This document shows, one piece after another, positions 10,801 through 21,959 of a stretch of 64,000 bases of DNA. This stretch comes from Ricinus communis (lineage: Eukaryota; Streptophyta; Magnoliopsida; Malpighiales; Euphorbiaceae). The notes under the pieces are model-generated. The model saw only the letters and a list, made by a program, of their open reading frames with translations, had not been told where the DNA came from and did no database searches. The first letter of the stretch is position 1, and the number at the start of each line of letters is the position of its first letter. A program made the translations under genes and the position numbers. The DNA lies in the NCBI RefSeq assembly GCF_019578655.1, contig NC_063258.1, positions 8,994,802 to 9,058,801 of the forward strand, written 5' to 3'.

Positions 10801-11312
10801 AACCATTCTTACCCAAAGACCTTAAAACATAATTCTCTTTCTTACCTCTTTTTTTCTAATCAAGATACACAAAAATAAAAAATAAAAACAAAACCAAAAA
10901 ACAAATTCGTTTCTTCTTTTCTTTTCTAATTGAAAACCTTAAACACATCAAAAACCAAAGTCATTTGCTTTTCTTCTTTCTTTCTTATACAAGAACAAAA
11001 ACAAGCCTTCTTTTCTCAATCCTAGCCTCCAATCTCATTCTAAGAACAAAGGATTGAGGTACTTCTTCTTCTTTCATTCTACCCGAAATTTCTTAACTCT
11101 AATTCTTTCTTTTTTTTTTCTCTAAAACAACTCTTAATTCTCTTTGATAATTTACAAGTTGTGATTAGTAAATGATAAGTGTTTGTAAGAATTTAAGAGC
11201 GAGGCAAGTGGTGTGAGATAGTGAGTGCATTAGAAGGTGTGTGCTTAAACACTTGAGAGGAAACACGTATGGGAGTGAATTTTCATTCTAACGTTTCTTG
11301 CAGGTAGTTATC
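10801..11312 (+). other. Untranslated leader of forward CRM-like element
   Basis: AT-rich, pyrimidine-biased sequence without ORFs between the LTR and gag. It ends in TTTCTTGCAG|GTAGTTATC just before the gag ATG (11313). That is a good 3' splice-site shape, and a similar arrangement precedes two Athila ORFs in this window (38529 and 43861). Confidence 0.55.
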
Positions 11313-12350
11313 ATGGACACACATGATGATGATAGACTGGAAGAAGTACATGTAAGACACTTCCGCAAGGATCTTAGCACAGTTGGATGAGTTAAGACTT
11401 GAAAGGGATGAGAAACCAAACCGAACACCACCTCCACCTCTACCTAGGAGGCAGAATCAGATTGATGATGATAACGAGGACGATGGCACCTCCAACCAAA
11501 ACTTTGGACAAGGAAGGAAGGACGGGAACTTGGGATCCATTAAGTTAAGGTCAAACGCGTGTTATAATGCCATAACTTCATATGAGACAAAAAGGTAAAA
11601 CTTGTTTCTATTGAGTTTACTAATAACGCTAGTGTATGGTGGGATTAATTAGTTATAGCTCAAAGGTGCAACGATGAGGATCCAATATCAATATAGGGAA
11701 AGATGAAGAGATTCATGCATAGACAGTTTGTTTTTCACACTATATAGGTAATTGTATAACAAACTTCAGAAACTTGTACAAGGAACTAAGTCTTTGAATG
11801 AATCTACCAAGAGATAGAGGTAGTCATGACTCAAGCCAACATAGATGAGAATAGGGAGGCAACAATGGCACGTTTTCTTAATAGGCTTAACCGAGATATT
11901 GCCGACCTAGTCGAGCTACAACCTTATGTAGACATGGAAGATCTCCTTCATGGTGCTATTAAGGTTGAGAAAGCAAGTTCAGGCGGGTAACTCTACACCT
12001 AAGTTTTCTAATAATCTAATTAGACTAATCAAAAGGGTGGAAGCAGTTTTGGTACCAGCAAGTTGACTTACAATAAAGACGAGTCCATAGATGGTAAAGG
12101 TAAAGGGAAAGCAAGTGGTTCGGGATCGTAGATCCAATGCTTTAAGTGCAAAAGATATGGACACAAGCAAGCTGAATGTCCCAATCAAAGAATTATGACA
12201 ATCATTGAAAATGGTGATATAATGAGTGAAGGTGATGATAGTGATGATGAGCCGGCCTTAGATGATGACACACAAGAAAAGGAGGATGTCGAATATGCTC
12301 TTAATCATAAACTCTTTTCTTATATGGCTATGCGTGCTTTGAGTGTATAA
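11313..12350 (+). pseudogene. gag pseudogene of forward CRM-like gypsy element
   Basis: The start MDTHDDD at 11313 is followed by a proline-rich stretch with RTPPPPLPRR (11383-11598) and a retrotransposon-gag core readable in pieces (ASVWWD ~11630; DENREATMARFLNRLNRDI ~11850). Then come a CCHC zinc knuckle, CFKCKRYGHKQAEC (~12140), and an acidic linker. Gag would form the virus-like particle and bind element RNA. Multiple stops and shifts break it, for instance in the core at ~11650-11770. This is the only gag seen for the CRM-like lineage here; the reverse-strand relatives have none. Confidence 0.8.
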
Positions 12351-12389
12351 GCCAAAGGGGAAGAAGTACAATGTGAGAATATATTCGAT

Positions 12390-13100
12390 ACTAAATGTAC
12401 AATTGCAAATTAATTGTGTAGTATAATTATAGATGGCGGAAGTTGTACTAATGTTGTTAATGCTAGTTTAGTTGATAAACTTTGTTTGAAAACAACTAAA
12501 CATCCTAAGTCCTATAGATTGCGTTGGTTGAATAATTATGGTGATATTAAGGTCACTAGGCAAGCATTAATTTCTTTCTCTATAGGACGTTCTAAATATC
12601 AAGTTTTGTATGATGCGATTCCTATGCAAGCTAGTCATATCTTGTTATAGCATCCTTAGCAGTTTGATAGAAAGATTCTTCATACTAATTGCCATACTTT
12701 TACTTTTCAAAACAAACCTATTACTCTTGTACCTTTAACTCCTAAACAGGTCTATAATGACCAAATTCAATTACAGAAATATGAGAGTGCACATGAAAAA
12801 AGAAAAGGTGCACGAGCAAAAGGAGAGCTGTGAGAAAAATAATGAGAGGTGTGCGAAAAGAGAGGAAAAAGGAGAGTCTGAGTGCTTGCACAATAATAAA
12901 AAAGTAAGGCACAAGAAAAAGGAGAGTCTAGTGAAAAAGTGAACAAAAATGAGTAAAAAGTCAATTTCTATGCCAAAGAGGTTGATGTATGAAAAGCCTA
13001 CTTGCCTAAGAAAAGAATGCTTATGCTTATTTTTAAAGGTGCCATGTTATCTTTTTCTAACTCTAAGCTTGAGGATTTGCCTCAAAGCATTAAGACTCTT
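12390..13100 (+). pseudogene. Protease and PR-RT linker of forward CRM-like element
   Basis: Retropepsin-like segment 12414-12650: active site IIDGGSCTNVVN (D-G-G in place of D-S/T-G) and a flap region with FSIGRSKYQVLYD. It is homologous to the reverse-strand proteases at 405-570 and 17366-17692. It is followed by a lysine/glutamate-rich linker (12757-12942). A stop lies just upstream of the active site, so the gag-protease fusion cannot be read through. Confidence 0.8.
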
Positions 13101-13528
13101 CTGTAGGATTTTGATGATGTGTTTCCGTAGGAGATTCCACATGGATTGCGGCCTGTTAGAGGAATTGAGAATAAGATCAATTGTATACCTGGTGCACAAA
13201 TACCTAATCACCCTGCATATCGAAGCAACCCGGAAGAAACTAAGGAATTATAATGGCAAGTGGAAGAGTTGCTTTCCAAAGGGTTGATTAAATAGAGTAC
13301 AAGCCTATGTCTTTTACCTATTCTTTTGGTGCCCATGAAAGATGGATCTTGGAGGATGTGTGTCGACTGTCGCGCCATGAAAAAGATTACAGTAAAGTGT
13401 TGTCATCCAATTCCTAGATTAGATGATATGTTAGAAGAATTACATGGTGCTAAAATCTTTTCTAAAATTAATCTTAAATCTGGATATCATCAAATACGCA
13501 TGAAATTAAGGATTAGATGGAAAACTGC
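13101..13528 (+). pseudogene. RT N-terminal half, split at W-K-T-A by insertion
   Basis: Readable RT motifs: [12 protein letters not shown] and SKINLKSGYHQIRMK (the first catalytic block, with the family's D-L reading N-L), then WKTA, where the reading stops at an inserted LTR. The next RT codons (F-K-T-NYGLYEWL) are found 5.5 kb away at ~19002. The five bases before the insertion, ACTGC (13524-13528), correspond to AACGC at 18998-19002, a decayed target duplication. Confidence 0.85.
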
Positions 13529-14452
13529 TAATATGGAACCTCCATGAATAAGCTTGAGAACCCCATTTTTGAATTACAGACCCCCAACACATTAACATCA
13601 AAACCCTAGAAACAAATTTGATTCAATCCCTGAGAAAGGTTAGAAAATAGATTACTTAAAAAGATGATCAAGAATTAGAATTTAGAAAACTTGTTCCTAA
13701 ATCCCAATTTTGAAACACTCCATAAGAAGATGATTAATCTACTTGAATATTTCTTAAGAATGCATTCTACACAAGAACACAAAGACAAAGCAAACAAGCT
13801 TTAAGTTAAAAATACCAATTATCATTCAACTTTGAACTAAATTTCCAAATCAAAATTCGTACTAGCCTTATATAAGCCTTAAAAAACCCTAAATCTTAAC
13901 TAATAAGGATTTACATCTCATATAGGATAAAGATAACCATCCTAACTAAAAAAGATAACTTAAATGATGTCCTAACTAGGGTAAATAACATGTGTAGCTG
14001 CACAACTTAAGTAAAGAAACCTTTAATTTACTTAAATCCTGCATATGGGCCTTAAAACATAAGCTAAGTTAGACCCAAAGTCTTCATATGCTCCAATTCA
14101 TCAGCTTTGGTCTTTTTGAGCCCAAATAAAAGATTAAGTAAGCCCATTAAACACTTGAACTTGTAATACATGAAGTTGAGTTGGGCCTTCACTTAAACTA
14201 AAGCCTTGAACTCCTTGTAATTCCTCTTGGGTCGAATTCATAAGGCCTTGCATGTGTTGAATTAAGGCTTGTTGAAACTTCTTGGATCTTGATCTAGTTA
14301 TTAGGCCTTGAGGCAATTGTATTGGATCTTTAGCCTCAATAGCTTGACTTTGTTCTTAGGCTTGAAGCTTTGACCGAACTCCTCCATGCTCTTGCTCATC
14401 TTCATCAAGTCCATCTTCATGAAATCCATGTAATGGTGGTTGGTCCATATCA
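13529..14452 (-). mobile_element. 3' LTR (type B) with ORF C-terminus
   Basis: The 924-bp LTR starts TAATATGGAACC (TG of the canonical end mutated to TA) and ends GGTTGGTCCATATCA. On the reverse strand the last part of the polyprotein ORF crosses into it: DMDQPPLHGF at the LTR edge, then after a stop the GPITR-like motif GLITRSRSKK (14316-14134). The purine run AAGGAGAGAGCGAA just before the LTR (reverse strand, 14453-14466) is the likely polypurine tract, coding at the same time. Confidence 0.85.
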
Positions 14453-15800
14453 TTCGCTCTCTCCTTAAGATGATTCGTCCTTGAATCTATACCATCACCT
14501 GCATCAAAAGGACTCAAATCAGCAACATTAAAGGTAACACTAACATTATACTCACCTAGAAGGTCCACTTTATAAGCATTGTCATTGATCCTTTTCAAAA
14601 AGGACCATCTCCCTTTCGGTTCAACTTAGACTTCCTTTGATATGGAAATCTCTCCTTGCGAAAGTGCACCCAAATCCAATCACCAGTTTGAAATATCATA
14701 GGCTTCCTTCCTTTATTGACACGATTAACTACTTGAGCATTTTTCTTTTCAATCCTCTCCTTCACTTGCTTTTGTAGCTTGCACATCAAATCTGCCTTAG
14801 TACTTGTATCAACACTCACAAACTTGTTAGGGGGTAAAGGTAATAAATCAATAGGAATAAGGGGACTAAAACCATATACAATATCAAATGGAGAGCAATG
14901 AGTAGTGCTATGAATAGCCCAATTGTATGCAAATTCCACAAATGGTAAACAATCCTCCCAAGTCCTAACATTCTTTTGAATGATCGCCCTAAGCAAAGTA
15001 ATCAAAGTCCTATTCACTACTTCAGTGTTTCTATCGGTTTATGGGTGACATGTAGTAGAAAACAACAACTTAGTACCAAGCTTTCCCAATAACACACGCT
15101 AAAAATGACTCAAAAACTTAACATCTCTATCACTAACAATGCTTTTAGGTATTGCCATGTAAATGCACAACCTCTTTAAATAACAAATTAGCAATATTTA
15201 TGGAATTATCAATTTTATGACATAGCATAAAATGAGCCATCTTACTAAATCTATCAACCACAACAAAGATACGATCACGTCCTTTCCTCGTCCTAGGCAA
15301 TCCAAGCATAAAATCCATATACATACCAGTCCAAGGTTCACTAGGAATGGGTAATGGAGTACATAAACTATGCGGTTTTAATCTAGACTTAGCCTTTTTA
15401 CATGTGATGCAATGCTCATAAATTTTATTCATATCCTGTTTCATACAAGGCTAAAGAATTGTTCAAGCGGCATATCATAGGTCCTATTTACACCAAAATG
15501 ACCTATTAAACCTCCTTCATGTGCTTCCTTAATCAATAATTCCCTTACAGAACACTTAGAAACGCACAATCTATTTCTTTTAAACATGACACCATCAAAC
15601 AGATAAAAATCATCTAAAGCAGCCCCATTATCACAAGATGCATAGAATCCAACAAAATCATCATCATGTTGATACAATCCCTTAATAAACTCAAAACCTA
15701 ATAGTTTAGAAGTAAGTGAATTAAGTAAAGTATACCTTCTAGACAATGCATCTGCAACCACATTCTTTTTACCTTGTTTGTATTTGATCATATATGGAAA
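14453..15800 (-). pseudogene. Integrase region of reverse gag-less element
   Basis: In reverse-strand order: zinc-binding part with HEGGLIGHFG and C-ITCKKAKS (15791-15360), catalytic core start MDFMLGLPRTRKGRDRIF (~15330) with its first Asp, then a broken middle (15020-15145), then NRTLITLLRAIIQ with the TEVVNR glutamate (~15025), WEDCLPFVEFAYN, and the C-terminal GDWIWVHFRKERFP and NVADLSPFD motifs (15017-14356). The middle with the second catalytic Asp is disrupted by stops and a shift. It would insert element cDNA; clearly non-functional here. Confidence 0.85.
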
Positions 15801-16950
15801 TGTTTGAATAAATTCTACCCATTTAGCATGCCTTGGTTCAACTTATCTTGATCCTTTAAGTGTTTTAAACTTTCATGGTCTATGTTGCCATGTTTGCAAA
15901 GCTCAAACTAAAGCATATAATTTCTTGTCATATGTTGGATACTTCAAAGCTGTCCCACTTAATTTTTCACTAAAATACATTAGTGGTCTTTGATCCTGCA
16001 TTAAAACAGCTCCAACTCCTATACCACTAGCATCACATTCAATTTCAAAGGTCTTATCAAAGTTAGGTAAAGCAAGCAAAGGTTCATTATACAATTTATC
16101 CTTAAGTTCATTAAATGCATGTTCTTATGCATCACCCCATACAAATCCAAAAATTTTCTTAACTCATTTAATGTGCAATTATAGTGCTGACAGTCTTAAT
16201 GAATCTCCCATAGAAACCCGCAAGTCCATGATAGATTCTTACATCACTCGCATTCTTAAGTGTCGGCCAGTCTCTTGTACCTTTTACCTTGTCCTTATCA
16301 ACCTTAACATCTTGACTAGATACTACAAAACCTAAAAAGATAACCTTCTCGATGCAAAAAATACACTTCTTCAGTTTAGCATACAACTTTTCTTTTTTAA
16401 GAATACCTAAATCTAAACGCACATGCATAATATGTTCATCTAAAGATCTAGAATAACTCAAAATGTCATCAAAATAAACAACTACAAATTTATCCAAGTA
16501 TCCATGCAAAACATGATTCATCAATATTATGGAAGTACTAAGTGCATTAGTAAGACCAAAAGGAATAATAAGCCATTCATACAAGCCATATTTAGTCTTA
16601 AATGTTGTTTTCCATCATCCCCAACATTCATGCGAATTTGATAATAACCAGATTTCAAGTCAATCTTAGTAAACAAATAAGAACCATACAGTTCATCAAG
16701 CATATCATCTAACCTAGGAATATGATGACAATACTTTATAGTGATCTTCTTGATGGCTCAATAATCCACACACATTCTTTCTTTAGTACAAGAATAACAG
16801 GTATGGAACAAGGACTCAAACTTTCTCTTACATAACCTTTATCTAGCAATTCCACCACTTGTCCTTGGATCTTCTTAGTCTCACTCAGATTAGTCTTATA
16901 TGCTTTGGTCTATTAGGTATGACAGCCCCTAGAATGAAGTCTATATGATG
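15801..16950 (-). pseudogene. RT and RNase H of reverse gag-less element
   Basis: RT (16950-16168, reverse strand): broken N-terminal half, then [16 protein letters not shown] and the intact catalytic YFDDILSYS (~16470), and FLGFVVSSQ. RNase H (16094-15860): [18 protein letters not shown] with its first Asp and YFSEKLSG, later motifs broken. It is the same lineage as the forward element that it interrupts, so element and host are close relatives. Confidence 0.85.
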
Positions 16951-17365
16951 TTCTATACCTCTAATTGGTGGTAAACCACTTGGCTTCTCCTCGGGAAACA
17001 TATCTTCAAATTACTACAAAACTTCAATAAAAACACTAGGCAAAGATGGATTAAGGTCATTAATGGCAAAATAAGCCCCTCTATACAAAAGTACAAATAT
17101 AAACTGGTTAGAATACAAAGCTTGCCTAACCTCACTTGCTCTAGCTATTAAGCTCACATTCTTTTCACTTATCTCTCTAGGCCGATTCTTTACTACTTTT
17201 TCTTTACTGTAAATCTTTTTTATTTCATTCTCTAAAACACTCTTTTTACTCTCTTTTTCTTTTCTTTTTGGCCTCCACTATCATCTTTTCCATCTTACAT
17301 TTTTCTTCATATACTTCCTTTGATAAAAGTGGTGTCAATATGGTCTTTCTTCCATCCTTGGTGAA
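16951..17365 (-). pseudogene. Protease-RT linker of reverse gag-less element
   Basis: A charged, lysine/glutamate-rich stretch (~17160-17340) and the conserved FPEE-PSGLPP segment before RT (~16990-17010, reverse strand) connect protease and RT. In-frame stops are present (for example near 17015). No separate gene. Confidence 0.6.
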
Positions 17366-17692
17366 TTAATACCTATTGAGGTACCTATCATGCATTGCCC
17401 AACTGTCAAATTGCCATGGTCTCCCAAGTAAAATTTCACTAGCATGCAATAGTACTACATTGTACAAGACCTCATCATGATATTTACCAATAGAAAAGCA
17501 AATAATTGCTTGCTGGTTTACCTTAACCTCACCACAATCATTAAGCCATTGAAGCTTATATGGATGTGGGTATGGTATGGTAGGCAGCCCCAATCTACTA
17601 ATCAAGAGAGTACTTACAACATTAATGCAACTCCCATTATCAATAATCACATTACACACCTTGCCTTGTATATGAAATCTTGTGTGGAACAA
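17366..17692 (-). pseudogene. Aspartic protease of reverse gag-less element
   Basis: A 108-residue open segment begins MFHTRFHIQGK. Active site region IIDNGSCINVVS: D-N-G where D-S/T-G or D-G-G is usual, a change likely to disable catalysis. A flap with FSIGKYHDEVLYN and the C-terminal EILLGRPWQFD (the hydrophobic-hydrophobic-G motif of retropepsins) follow. It is the first coding block after the leader; nothing resembling gag or a zinc knuckle lies between it and the primer site. Confidence 0.85.
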
Positions 17693-18082
17693 GTTGTCCC
17701 TTTGTTGCTCATTTCAATCTTTTTGATAATACATCTTTCACACACAAGTCACTTATTTAACACTCAAAACAAATCAAAATTAAAATGACACGACAAATAG
17801 AACACAAAACTAGACTTAGTGAACACGATTAAGCAAAAAAAATGTAAGAACAAGATGTAATGGAGAATAACTAACCTTAATGAACGAATAACAAAAAGGA
17901 CAAAATTAAAATACCAAAACTATATATTCTTTAATGTTAGAACTCTAACAATTGACTTAAATAAAGAACTAATAACATGAACTGAATTAAAAGAAAGAAC
18001 AAAGAAACATAAGAAATCAGAATTGACTAATGAAAATATGAAAGGATAAAACCTGATATAGAGCCAAAGCTTTGATACCAAA
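17693..18082 (-). other. Leader and primer binding site of reverse gag-less element
   Basis: AT-rich, stop-filled leader. The primer site at 18069-18080 reads TGGTATCAAAGC on the reverse strand, one base from TGGTATCAGAGC (initiator tRNA-Met), two bases from the LTR edge at 18083. The leader is clearly homologous to 575-960. Confidence 0.8.
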
Positions 18083-18997
18083 TGATATGGAACCTCCATG
18101 AATAAGCTTGAGAACCCCTTTTGAATTGTGGACCCCCAAAACATTAACATGAAAACCCCAAGAAATAATTTGGTTCAACCGCTAAAAAGGTTATAAAACA
18201 TATTACTTGAGAGATGATCAAGTATTAGAATTTAAAAACTTGTTCCTAAATCCCAATTTGAAACACTCCACAAGAAGATGATAAATCTACTTGAATATTT
18301 CTTAAGCATGCATTCTACACAAGAACATAAAGACAAAGCAAACAAGCTTTAAGGTAAAAATACCAATTATCATTCAAGTTTCAACTTAATTCCCATATCA
18401 AAGTTTGTACTAGCCTTATATAGGCCTTAGAAAACCCTAAATCTTAACTAATAAGGATTTCACGTCTCATATAGGATAAAGATAACCATCCTAACTAAAG
18501 AGATAACTTAAACAAAATCCTAACTGGGGTAGATAACATTTGACGCCCAACTTAAGTGAAGAAACCCTAATTTACTAAAGTCATGCATATGGGCCTTAAA
18601 ACATAAGCTAAGTTAGGCCCAAAGTCTTCATATGCTCCAATTCAAGAGTAGCTTTGGTTTTTGAGCCCAAATAAATGATTAAGTAAGCCCATTAAACACT
18701 TGGACTTGTAATACATTAAGTTGAGTTGGGCCTTCACTTAAACTAAAGCCTTGAACTCCTTATAATTCCTTTTGGGCCGAATTCACAAGGCCTTGCATGT
18801 GTTGAATTAAGGCTTGTTAATACTTCTTGGATCTTGATCTAGTTATTAGGCCTTAAGGCAATTGTATTGGGTCTTTAGCCTCAATAGCTTGACTTTGATC
18901 TTGGGCTTGAAGCTTTGGCCGAACTCCTCCATGCTCTTGCTCATCTTCATCAAGTCCATCTTTATGAAATCCATGTGATGGTGGTTGGTCCATATCA
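18083..18997 (-). mobile_element. 5' LTR (type B) of reverse gag-less element
   Basis: The 915-bp LTR runs from TGATATGGAACC to GGTTGGTCCATATCA. It includes, on the reverse strand, the polyprotein C-terminal region with TRSRSKK, untranslated in this 5' copy. A sense TATA box, CTATATAAGG, lies near 18415-18425 on the reverse strand. It matches the 3' LTR at 13529-14452 with many scattered differences, indicating an old insertion. Confidence 0.87.
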
Positions 18998-20975
18998 AAC
19001 GCCTTTAAGACTAATTATGGTTTGTATGAGTGGCTAGTGATGCCTTTTATGCTAACTAATGCAATAGTACCTTTATAAGACTTATGAATCATGTTTTGCA
19101 TCCTTTTATCGGCAAGTTTATTGTTGTATATTTTGGTGACATATTAGTCTATAGCAAATCCATGCATGAGCATTTAGAGCATCTTAGGACTTTATTTGAT
19201 GTCTTGCAAGGAAAAAAGCTTTATGCTAATCTTGGCAAGTGTGAATTTTGCACTCCTAAGGTAGCTTTTCTTAGATTGGTTGTTAGTGGTAATGGGATTG
19301 AGGTACATAAAGAAAAGGTAAAGGCTATTGCTTTTGGCCGACACCTAAGAGTGTGAGTGAGGTGAGATCTTTTCATGGCCTAGCTAGCTTTTATAGGCAA
19401 TTTGTTAGGGATTTTTCTACCCTTGCTGCCCCTTTAACTAAGGTTATTAAGAAGCATGTAGATTTTAAACTGGGAGAGGCACAAGATAGGCATTTCATGT
19501 TTTAAAAGATAAATTGATTAATGCTCCTTTACTTGCTTTGCCTAATTCTGATTCTACTTTTGAGATTGAATGTGATGCTTCTAATGTTGAAATTGGAGCT
19601 GCATTGATGTAAGAGGGTAGGCCAATTGCTTATTTTAGTGAAAAGCTTAGTGGGGCAAGCTTATACTATCCCAACTATGATAAGGAGATGTTTGCATTGG
19701 TGCGGGCATTGGAGACATGGCAACATTACTTATTGCCCAAAGAATTCGTAATTCATACAGATCATGAGAGCTTAAAGCATTTGAAAGGTCAAAATAAATT
19801 GAACAAAAGGCATGCAACTTAGAGTTCATTTATAGAGACTTTTCTTATGTGATCAAATATAAGAAGGGTAAGGATAATGTGGTGGGCTGATGCACTCTCC
19901 AAGAGGTATGACTTGATTAACACACTTCATTCTAAATTGATTAGATTTGAATTGCTTAAAGAACATTATCTTGATGATCCTGATGTTGGAAGTGTGTATG
20001 ATGCATGCGAGCATGGAGCTTTTGATAAATACTATAGGCATGATAGCTACTTGTTTAAGGATAATCGATTGTGTGTGCCTAATTGTTCTATACGAAGATT
20101 ATTTTTAAAATAATCGCAGGAGGGAGGATTGATGGGGCATTTTGGTGTTGCTAAGACTTTAGATATGTTGCATGAGCACTTTTATTGGTAAAAAATGCGT
20201 GTTGATGTTGAGAAATATTGTGCCAACTGTGTTGTTTGTTTACGTGCTAAGTCTAAAAGCAAGCCCCATGAATTGTATATTCCATTGCATATTTCTATTT
20301 CACCTTAGATTGATGTTTCTATGGATTTTATCTTAGGATTGCCAAGGTCTAGGCATGGCAATGATAGTATTTATGTGGTGGTTGATAAATTTAGTAAAAG
20401 GGCACCCTTTATTACATGTCATAAAGTTGATGATGCATCACATATTGCTTATTTATTCCTTAGAGAAGTAGTATGTTTGCATGGCATGCCTAAGGCTATT
20501 GTTAGTGATAAGGATATAAAACTTTTCTCCGATTTTTGGAAGACGTTGTGGACTAAGTTAGGTACTAAACATTATTTTCTACTACTTGTCACCAGAAACG
20601 GATGGTCAAACCGAAGTGGTTAATAGAGCATTAGGAGAATTATTGTGTGCTATTATAAAAAAGAATATCAAATCTTGGGAAGATTGCTTACCTCATGTAT
20701 AGTTTGCATGTAATAGGAGTGTGCATTCATCTACTTATTGTAGCCCTTTTGAAGTTGTTTATAGTTTTAATCCACTAACTCCTTTTGATTTATTACCTTT
20801 GCTATTACAAGAGCGAGCTAACCTGGATGGTTCCGAGAAGGCCGAATATGTTTAGCAACCTCATGACAAGGTAAGGTAGCAAATTGTGATTGAGTGTGGT
20901 TGCATATGCACAAGGAGAAGCTTCCTCTTCAAAAGCGTTCTAAGTTGCAAGCAAGAGGAGATGAACCCTTCCAAG
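18998..20975 (+). pseudogene. CRM-like pol, downstream half (RT C-term, RNase H, integrase)
   Basis: Continuation of the RT split at 13528. RT resumes at codon F-K-T (~19003) and contains [10 protein letters not shown]: the second residue of the catalytic Asp pair region is Gly, so RT is dead. RNase H (~19540-19820): [31 protein letters not shown]. Integrase: zinc-binding piece (~20110-20250), core start [18 protein letters not shown] (20321), [12 protein letters not shown] (~20510), then a shift before TEVVNRAL (~20610). C-terminal VWLHMHKEKLPLQKRSKLQ (~20897) ends at ~20975, where the ~1 kb repeat begins, so the true 3' end and 3' LTR are lost. It is highly similar to 1853-3676. Confidence 0.85.
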
Positions 20976-21366
20976 AGAATAGAGAATTTGTAATTTATCT
21001 CCATATCGAATCTGAAAGCCTACCATGTTCTCATTTTGTTTGTTTCTTTTGTGTCTCTCTCTCTAATTTATATCTAATATGATAGTTTGGTTTTACTTAG
21101 CGAGCATAAACAAGAGTGTTGAGTAGACAAATGCAAAAAAGAATATTAATTGATTGAGTATTCATATCATTCTCTGAATGATTGTAGGTGAATCTTTTAG
21201 GGGAAAGAGGAAATAGTGAGAATCGAGGCATTGCCTAGATATTCTTAATCATGAGATGCACCATTGGGATCTCCATCATTATTTGCTCCTCTAAGGACAA
21301 GGACTCGATAACATAATGATTGAATAAGGAATCATGCGAAGGAATTGATAGGCTTGGCATTGAGGA
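20976..21366 (+). repeat. Truncated copy of the ~1 kb repeat
   Basis: It begins within the AGAGAATAGAGAATTTG block, and passes the ATCGAATCTGAAAGCCTACC and AGCATAAACAAGAGTGTTGA landmarks and a diverged anchor (TTCATATCATTCT, ~21161). It ends near 21366. Confidence 0.65.
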
Positions 21367-21955
21367 TTACGTAGATGTCACACCTCATCTCATGTAGCCT
21401 GAGATGGACATTTAAAACCAAATGCTTTCTAAAATCTTTTTAGTTTAGTTGAATTATAATACACTTACATATGTATATGTAATAATGTATTTAAAATCAT
21501 AATTCAAAATAGATAATTTTTTAAAATGATGTTTCATTTTAAAATGATGTTTCATTACAATGACTATAACTAGAAATACCTTTCTTAAATATTATTAAAT
21601 AAGTTAAAGTACAAAGTTTGCCTTTAAACATTAACTTTATAACATAGCCTTTTACATGTACATAACCACCATGGTATGAAACAAGGATGAATATTTTTGT
21701 ACAAGTTACAATGAGTATGTATATGACTCCTTAAATGAGAAATGTTGACCAACTTTACTCTCGCCTTTAATCACACTTACTAGCTCAACCACCAACTATC
21801 AAGCCTTGCTTCTTGAATAAAATTTATAAAAGATTACAATAGTATAAAAGTACTCAATGGATAGATATACAAGGAGAAAATAATTTGGATAACTGTAAGA
21901 AGAAGACCACATAATTATACAAAATATATAATGATACAATGCAAATATGCATAGT
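21367..21955. other. Unassigned AT-rich intergenic or LTR-like sequence
   Basis: No ORF or RNA gene recognised. It starts TGTCACACCTC, the kind of start seen in chromovirus LTRs, but no matching copy, primer site or end was found. It contains a small direct repeat, AAAATGATGTTTCATTTT followed by a second copy (~21522-21556). Confidence 0.4.
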
Positions 21956-21959
21956 TCTT

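Larger units (their letters stand above)
13529..18997 (-). mobile_element. Complete reverse-strand gag-less CRM-like LTR element (5.47 kb)
   Basis: Two LTRs (13529-14452 and 18083-18997) in the same orientation bound a 3.6-kb interior. Read on the reverse strand it has a tRNA-Met-type primer site, leader, protease, RT, RNase H and integrase, with the polyprotein C-terminus running into the 3' LTR. It lies inside the RT gene of a forward relative, with a degenerate 5-bp target duplication (ACTGC / AACGC). Gag is absent: the leader joins the coding sequence just upstream of the protease motif NLFHTRFHIQGK. The same junction is seen in the copy at 342-976, so the gag loss predates at least one copying event. 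Scattered stops show it is no longer active. Confidence 0.88.
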
